Origin: Actinomycetes bacterium
GTDB taxonomy: Bacteria > Actinomycetota > Acidimicrobiia > Acidimicrobiales > Ilumatobacteraceae
Direction of reading: 5' to 3'
Assembly: GCA_021414085.1 (NCBI GenBank)
Contig: JAIOPC010000008.1
Coordinates: forward strand, 62,001-126,000
DNA length: 64,000 nt
A program made the translations under genes and the position numbers. Positions 59,811 to 64,000 of this stretch are shown here, piece after piece. The notes under the pieces are model-generated. The model worked only from the letters and a program-made list of their open reading frames with translations. It was not told the DNA's origin and did not search any database. Numbering within the stretch: position 1 is the stretch's first letter; each line of letters starts with the position of its first letter.

Positions 59811-60803
59811 TCATCCCTCCGAGTGCTGCAGCACAATCTTGCCGAGTTGCTCGCCCTGATCAAGCCGGGCAACCGCCGCGGCGTAGTCGGCGAGTGGATA
59901 TGTGCGGTCGATGTGCACTGCCACGCCCTGCTCGATCAACGTCGACACGGCATCGAACTCTTCGTAGCTGCCCATGGTGCTGCCGATGATTTCGTTCTGT
60001 TTGAAGAACAATCGCGGCAAGTTGACCTCGACCTTCGCTCCCGACGTGCCACCACACACGACGAGGCGCCCACCAGGCTTGAGTGAACGCACGGATTGCT
60101 CCCACGTGGCAGGCCCGACGCTTTCGATCACGACATCGGCTTGCACAGGCCACTTCGCGTCCGCGCTGTCATATGCCGCGGCGGCGCCCATTGCGAGCGC
60201 CTCGGCCCGCTTTGCCTCGCTGCGACTGGTGGCGACGACGGTGCAGCCCATGTGTTCGGCAATCGCCAATGCCGCGCATGACACGCCCGAACCAATTCCT
60301 ACGACGAGGACGGTCTGGCCGGCTTCGGCGCGGGCACGGCGCAGCATGCGATAGGCGGTGAGGTACACGAGTGGGTATGCCGCGCACTCCTCCCACGAGC
60401 GACCGGCGGGGCGCCGGCGCACGTTGCGACTGGGAGCGATGGCGAACTCGGCGTGCCCACCCCAGCAGTGCTCGCCATAGATGAAGAAGCCGGGCCCCAT
60501 CGGACTGTCGTTGCCCAGCGCGGCGATGTCTTCCAACGGAGAAACACCTGGGTTGATCACGACCTCGTCGCTGACTGCCACACTCGTGACGTCGGCGCCG
60601 ATCGCACACACGATGCCGGCAACATCGCAGCCGGGTACGTGCGGCAACGGCGGCTTAGGCATGCCACGCGTGACCCACAGGTCCATGTGGTTCAGCGCGC
60701 TGGCGACAACACGCACCTGCACGTCGTCGGCCGCGAGTGGTGGCAGGTCGATTTCGCCGAAGCGATAGGTGCCAGGAGATTCGTCGAGGATCCACGCCTT
60801 CAT
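59811..60803 (-). CDS. MDR-superfamily zinc-type alcohol dehydrogenase / quinone oxidoreductase
   Basis: 330-residue NAD(P)H-dependent oxidoreductase. It has the GroES-like amino-terminal domain (ALNHMDLWVTRG, VPGCDVAGIV) and Rossmann motif VVGIGSGVSCAALAIAEHMG. Classical ADH zinc ligands are only partly conserved and the four structural Cys are absent. Substrate unknown. TAGGGT lies 8 nt before the ATG. Confidence 0.87.
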   Translation of the reverse strand: MKAWILDESPGTYRFGEIDLPPLAADDVQVRVVASALNHMDLWVTRGMPKPPLPHVPGCDVAGIVCAIGADVTSVAVSDEVVINPGVSPLEDIAALGNDSPMGPGFFIYGEHCWGGHAEFAIAPSRNVRRRPAGRSWEECAAYPLVYLTAYRMLRRARAEAGQTVLVVGIGSGVSCAALAIAEHMGCTVVATSRSEAKRAEALAMGAAAAYDSADAKWPVQADVVIESVGPATWEQSVRSLKPGGRLVVCGGTSGAKVEVNLPRLFFKQNEIIGSTMGSYEEFDAVSTLIEQGVAVHIDRTYPLADYAAAVARLDQGEQLGKIVLQHSEG

Positions 60804-60811
60804 GACAGCCG

Positions 60812-60817
60812 ACCCTA
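60812..60817 (-). promoter_or_regulatory. -10 element, probable leaderless promoter of MDR oxidoreductase gene
   Basis: TAGGGT on the minus strand, 8 nt before ATG 60803. Confidence 0.4.
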
Positions 60818-60821
60818 ACGC

Positions 60822-61430
60822 TCAGGCGTAGACGATGAGGGCGTCCGGCTCGACTGCGACGGTTACCTCGGCGGCGGTCCCCCAGCGCACGCCATCAACC
60901 CAGATCACGAGCGGTCGCGCGAACGCCAGCGAGTATTCGCCGACTTGCCGCGCTGTCAGTCGTGGGTGCGGCAGGTGCGTTCCGGTTCGCGCTCGTCGAG
61001 CAGCTGCTCGCCGCGCGCGCCATGTCATGTCGGCGGCGACGTGCAGAATGTCGACCTTGCCATCGTTGGGGTGCGAGCGCGGCGCAACGTCGTACGGGCC
61101 GAGGAACTCGGCGTTCATTGCGAACAGCACCTCGCCGCGATGCCAGGTACGCCTCGCGACCACGTGAGCAACTGCCCAGGTGACGCGGTCGCCAGCCTGT
61201 ACGCGCAACAGATCGATGGTCGCCTGCGTCACCGTCCCCGGAAACCGATTCTGACCTCCGCCCATCGTGCGCGCCATGTCGCCACCACCAAGTCCGAGCG
61301 GTCGCAGCGTGTCGCCGCGCTCACGCTGGCGTACGACGAACTCGCGTGCATCGCGATCGGTCGGCACCACACGCAGATCGGTTGGCGAGGGCACGGCGAC
61401 ACCCCACGGCATGCCCTTCTCGATCGTCAC
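60822..61430 (-). CDS. Diacylglycerol-kinase-like protein lacking the GGDGT motif
   Basis: 202 residues. PLGLGGGDMARTMGG aligns with the PLGTGNDFARTLG motif of DAGK/YegS-type lipid kinases, and the end (PNDGKVDILHVAAD, PHPRLTARQVGEYSLAF, IWVDGVRWG, VAVEPDALIVY) matches their carboxy-terminal beta domain. The amino-terminal half with the catalytic GGDGT is missing, so kinase activity is doubtful. GTG 61430 overlaps the helicase stop (GTGA). Possibly a regulatory relic or a lipid-binding protein. Confidence 0.65.
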   Translation of the reverse strand: MTIEKGMPWGVAVPSPTDLRVVPTDRDAREFVVRQRERGDTLRPLGLGGGDMARTMGGGQNRFPGTVTQATIDLLRVQAGDRVTWAVAHVVARRTWHRGEVLFAMNAEFLGPYDVAPRSHPNDGKVDILHVAADMTWRARRAAARRARTGTHLPHPRLTARQVGEYSLAFARPLVIWVDGVRWGTAAEVTVAVEPDALIVYA

Positions 61431-64000
61431 GCGCCTTCCACCTCGACGGCGCTGGACGCGGAGACGACACCCCGGAACAATGCCTCGGCCGCCGCTTCCG
61501 CGCTGTGCCGCGTTTCCTTCAACGGAGCGATCAGCGCCAGCTGGCGCAAGAGGTCGATGAGCTGCTTCATCGTGCGCACAAAGTCGCCACCCGACAACTC
61601 CTCGGCCGCAACCACTTCCGCGAACCCCTCCCCCGCGGCCCAGGCAAAGGCGACCGCGATGAACGTCGGGTCGGGTGGCCGATGCACGGCGAGGCCCGCC
61701 TCTTCCTCCGCATCTTGCATCTCGTAGCTGATGCGTGCGATCGACTGCCAGCGTCGACGCACCATCGGCGACGAGTACCACGGTGCCGGCGGCGGCTCGG
61801 GGCTGCGGTGCTCGTACACGAAGACGCTGACCAGCCCGGCGAGCGACGGCGGATCGAGGCCGTCGAGCAATCCCTGGCGCACCGACTCGACGACGAGGAG
61901 ATCGCACTCATGAAACAGGCGGGCGAGGATGTCGCCGCCTTCCGTCAGCGACCACCCGTCGACGTAGCCCCACGTCTGCAACACGCGCAGCACGCGATCG
62001 AAGTCGCGGGCGATCGACTGGCTGCGTCCTTGCACGCGCACGCGGAGTTCCTCGACTTCCCGCGCGGCGCGGTCGGCCTGGGTTGCCGCTTTCATGCGAT
62101 CAGCCAGGTCCGGATCATCCTCTACCGGATGCTCACCGTCGTAGGCGGCTGCCGCGTGGCGACGGCTGCGGGTCACCGCCGTCACCTCCGCTTGCTCAAG
62201 CAGCGTCGCGACGCGCCGTTGAAAGTCGTTGCGGTTCGGCGCGTAGTCGGCCGGCAGTTCGATACGGCCGATGGCCGTCGGCGGCTCGTAGAAGTCGCTC
62301 GCCGACAACATCAGCAGATCGCGTCGCGTCGTCAAGGCGGTCAGCCGGATCCCACCTTTGCGGTGTGCGTTCGACAGCACGGCGGCGCGCCCCACATAGC
62401 GACCCTTCTCGACGTGCAGAATGTCGCCAGGTCGCACCCGCAGCAGCGCAAGCGTCACCGGGTCGTCGCGCACGATCGGACTCGGCGGCGGACGCTCGCC
62501 TTGCTTCTTCAACCGCCGGTACTCCTCAAGATCACCGTACGGACTACGCGCCTTCTCAAGGTGCTCGGCTAGTTGCAGTTGCCGACGCGCGAGTCGCGCT
62601 TCCAGCTTCACGACGTCGCGGTCGGCTTGGTACTGCGCAAACGACAGGTTCAGCAGGTGGTGCGCGCGCTCGCTGGTGTACGAACGCACGAGGTTGGCCG
62701 CCATGTTGTACGTCGGTCGAAACGCTGAGTTGAGGTGAAAGGTACGACTGCCGACGAGCGTGGCCACTTGTTCGAAGGGCACGAATGGGCTCCACAGCAC
62801 CACCGCGTGCCCAAGTTCGTCGAGGCCGCGGCGACCGGCACGACCGGTGAGCTGGGTGTACTCGCCAGCAGTGAGGAACGTGTGGTGATCACCGGTGAAC
62901 TTGCTCAGCTTCTCGATCACGACGGTCTTGGCTGGCATGTTGATGCCGACGGCCAATGTCTCGGTGGCAAACACCGCCTTCACCAGCCCCTCAACAAAGC
63001 AGGCTTCGACCACTTCCTTGAATGGCGGCACCATGCCCGCGTGGTGCGCGGCGACGCCAGCTTCCAGTTGTGCGACGAACTGGGCGTAGCCCAGCACGGC
63101 AAGGTCGGCAGGGTCCATCGCGCCGAGTCGCGCATCGACAATCTCGCGGATGCGGTCGCGGTCGGCGGCGGTGGTCAGGTGAATGTCGGCGGCGAGACAC
63201 GACTTGGCAGCCTCGTCGCACTGGTTGCGGCTGAAGATGAAGTAGATCGCGGGAAGCATCCGTTGGCGTTCGAGTACCTCGATGACTTCCAGCCGCGACG
63301 GTGTGAAGAGTCGACGGCGCCCGTGCTGCTTGCCGACCGGACTTCCACCGCGTCGGTCGCGACTGTGGCGAACTGCCTCGGCATCCAACCTGATCGCATC
63401 GCTGTTTGGCCGACCGCTGATCAACACCGGCAGCAAGTGCATCCGGTCGTGGGTCTGATCGCCAATCATGTAGTGGTTGTCGAGCTGCACCGGGCGCCGA
63501 TCTTCAAGCACCGTCTGCGTCGGCCCGCGCACGGTGCTGATCCACTCAGCGAGCTCCGCCGCGTTGCTCACTGTCGCCGACAGGCACACCAAGCGCACGT
63601 GAGCCGGAAGGTGAATGATCACCTCTTCCCACACTGGGCCGCGATACGTGTCCTGCAGAAAGTGCACCTCGTCGAGCACGACGATCGCCAGCTCGCGCAA
63701 ACCGGGGCTGCGCGCATAGATCATGTTGCGCAGCACCTCAGTAGTCATAACGACCACATCGGCGTCGCCGTTGATGGTGTTGTCACCAGTGAGCAGACCA
63801 ACTCGCTGCGGACCGAGACGCTCAACGAGGTCGTGATACTTCTGATTCGATAGCGCCTTGATCGGTGCCGTGTAGAACGCGCGCTTGCCATCGGCGACCG
63901 CGGCATCGATCGCATACTCGGCGACCACCGTCTTGCCGCTACCGGTTGGCGCGGCGACGAGCACGGACTCGCCTTCGTCGAGGGCGTTGAGCGCGCGTAA
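61427..64000 (-). CDS. helY: SKI2-like superfamily 2 RNA helicase HelY (partial)
   Basis: Runs off the right edge; 857 residues visible. Helicase motifs seen: Walker A APTGSGKT, motif II DEVH, SAT in LVCLSATVSNA, and later TGRAGRRG (motif VI). The long carboxy-terminal part (rRNA-processing/arch and helical-bundle regions) is complete, ending VEVEGA. It is the bacterial Mtr4/Ski2 relative typical of actinobacteria, presumably acting in RNA turnover. Coupled to the DAGK-like gene. Confidence 0.92.
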   Translation of the reverse strand, partial: LRALNALDEGESVLVAAPTGSGKTVVAEYAIDAAVADGKRAFYTAPIKALSNQKYHDLVERLGPQRVGLLTGDNTINGDADVVVMTTEVLRNMIYARSPGLRELAIVVLDEVHFLQDTYRGPVWEEVIIHLPAHVRLVCLSATVSNAAELAEWISTVRGPTQTVLEDRRPVQLDNHYMIGDQTHDRMHLLPVLISGRPNSDAIRLDAEAVRHSRDRRGGSPVGKQHGRRRLFTPSRLEVIEVLERQRMLPAIYFIFSRNQCDEAAKSCLAADIHLTTAADRDRIREIVDARLGAMDPADLAVLGYAQFVAQLEAGVAAHHAGMVPPFKEVVEACFVEGLVKAVFATETLAVGINMPAKTVVIEKLSKFTGDHHTFLTAGEYTQLTGRAGRRGLDELGHAVVLWSPFVPFEQVATLVGSRTFHLNSAFRPTYNMAANLVRSYTSERAHHLLNLSFAQYQADRDVVKLEARLARRQLQLAEHLEKARSPYGDLEEYRRLKKQGERPPPSPIVRDDPVTLALLRVRPGDILHVEKGRYVGRAAVLSNAHRKGGIRLTALTTRRDLLMLSASDFYEPPTAIGRIELPADYAPNRNDFQRRVATLLEQAEVTAVTRSRRHAAAAYDGEHPVEDDPDLADRMKAATQADRAAREVEELRVRVQGRSQSIARDFDRVLRVLQTWGYVDGWSLTEGGDILARLFHECDLLVVESVRQGLLDGLDPPSLAGLVSVFVYEHRSPEPPPAPWYSSPMVRRRWQSIARISYEMQDAEEEAGLAVHRPPDPTFIAVAFAWAAGEGFAEVVAAEELSGGDFVRTMKQLIDLLRQLALIAPLKETRHSAEAAAEALFRGVVSASSAVEVEGA

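Overview
The window is high-GC, gene-dense DNA that reads as the chromosome of a free-living aquatic or soil actinobacterium, most likely class Acidimicrobiia (Ilumatobacter-like). This is inferred from a WhiB regulator, a HelY-type helicase, the pgsA - gcvH - FHA(GarA) - MerR - DUF151 - MerR order shared with Mycobacterium, a DUF4193 protein, a two-domain ThyX and secreted proteins with 'RL(L/M)DTR' modules. No phage, insertion sequence, integrase, CRISPR or rRNA was seen; one tRNA (Pro, GGG) is present.

Layout. 1-10.2 kb: catabolic and uptake locus. It holds a creatininase-family amidohydrolase, an M20 carbamoyl/allantoate-type hydrolase, an NMT1-type ABC transporter, a cytosine-deaminase-like amidohydrolase, a gamma-glutamyltransferase-like Ntn hydrolase, a glycerophosphodiesterase and an aldehyde dehydrogenase. 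It looks like import and breakdown of a ureide or pyrimidine-like amide. 10.2-18 kb: an SDR protein with a zinc ribbon, SirB1-like protein, alpha/beta hydrolase, CopD-like membrane protein, ispH, a PDZ/radical-SAM DUF512 protein, der, a small zinc-ribbon membrane protein and tRNA-Pro. 18.1-21.9 kb: secreted ice-binding-like protein, SRAP DNA-repair protein, HIT hydrolase, CDP-alcohol phosphatidyltransferase.

21.9-32.7 kb: glycine cleavage and its regulatory neighbourhood: gcvH, GarA-like FHA protein, two MerR regulators, DUF151 nuclease, gcvT, then on the other strand gcvP behind a tandem glycine riboswitch. A LiaFSR-like set (response regulator, PspC-domain histidine kinase, divergent PspC/toastrack protein) sits between. 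32.7-42 kb: SCO6745-type protein, a pair of small Met/Gln-rich paralogues, a group II PLP decarboxylase, class V aminotransferase, DMT transporter, M16 lipoprotein peptidase, FKBP, RDD protein. 41.7-49.9 kb: cell-wall and surface region with LysM-NlpC/P60, PG-binding-M23 and SpoIID proteins, plus an MttB homologue and a protein with a histone H1-like tail. 50-64 kb: WhiB, cytochrome P450, ribokinase, gamma carbonic anhydrase, a disordered RG-rich protein, crotonase, GNAT, DUF4193 protein, ThyX-like protein, M20 amidohydrolase, MDR oxidoreductase, a degenerate lipid-kinase-like protein and HelY (runs off the right edge).

The strongest window-wide signal is regulatory. In 26 genes a TAnnnT hexamer ends 6-9 nt before the start codon, often with divergent genes only 23-64 bp apart, which points to widespread leaderless transcription. 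This pattern also helped choose several start codons (for example ispH and the SCO6745-type gene). Other leads are the two-domain ThyX whose signature is split between its halves, the shared RL(L/M)DTR surface module, the GarA homologue that has a zinc ribbon in place of the phospho-acceptor tail, and a possible translational expression platform of the glycine riboswitch.
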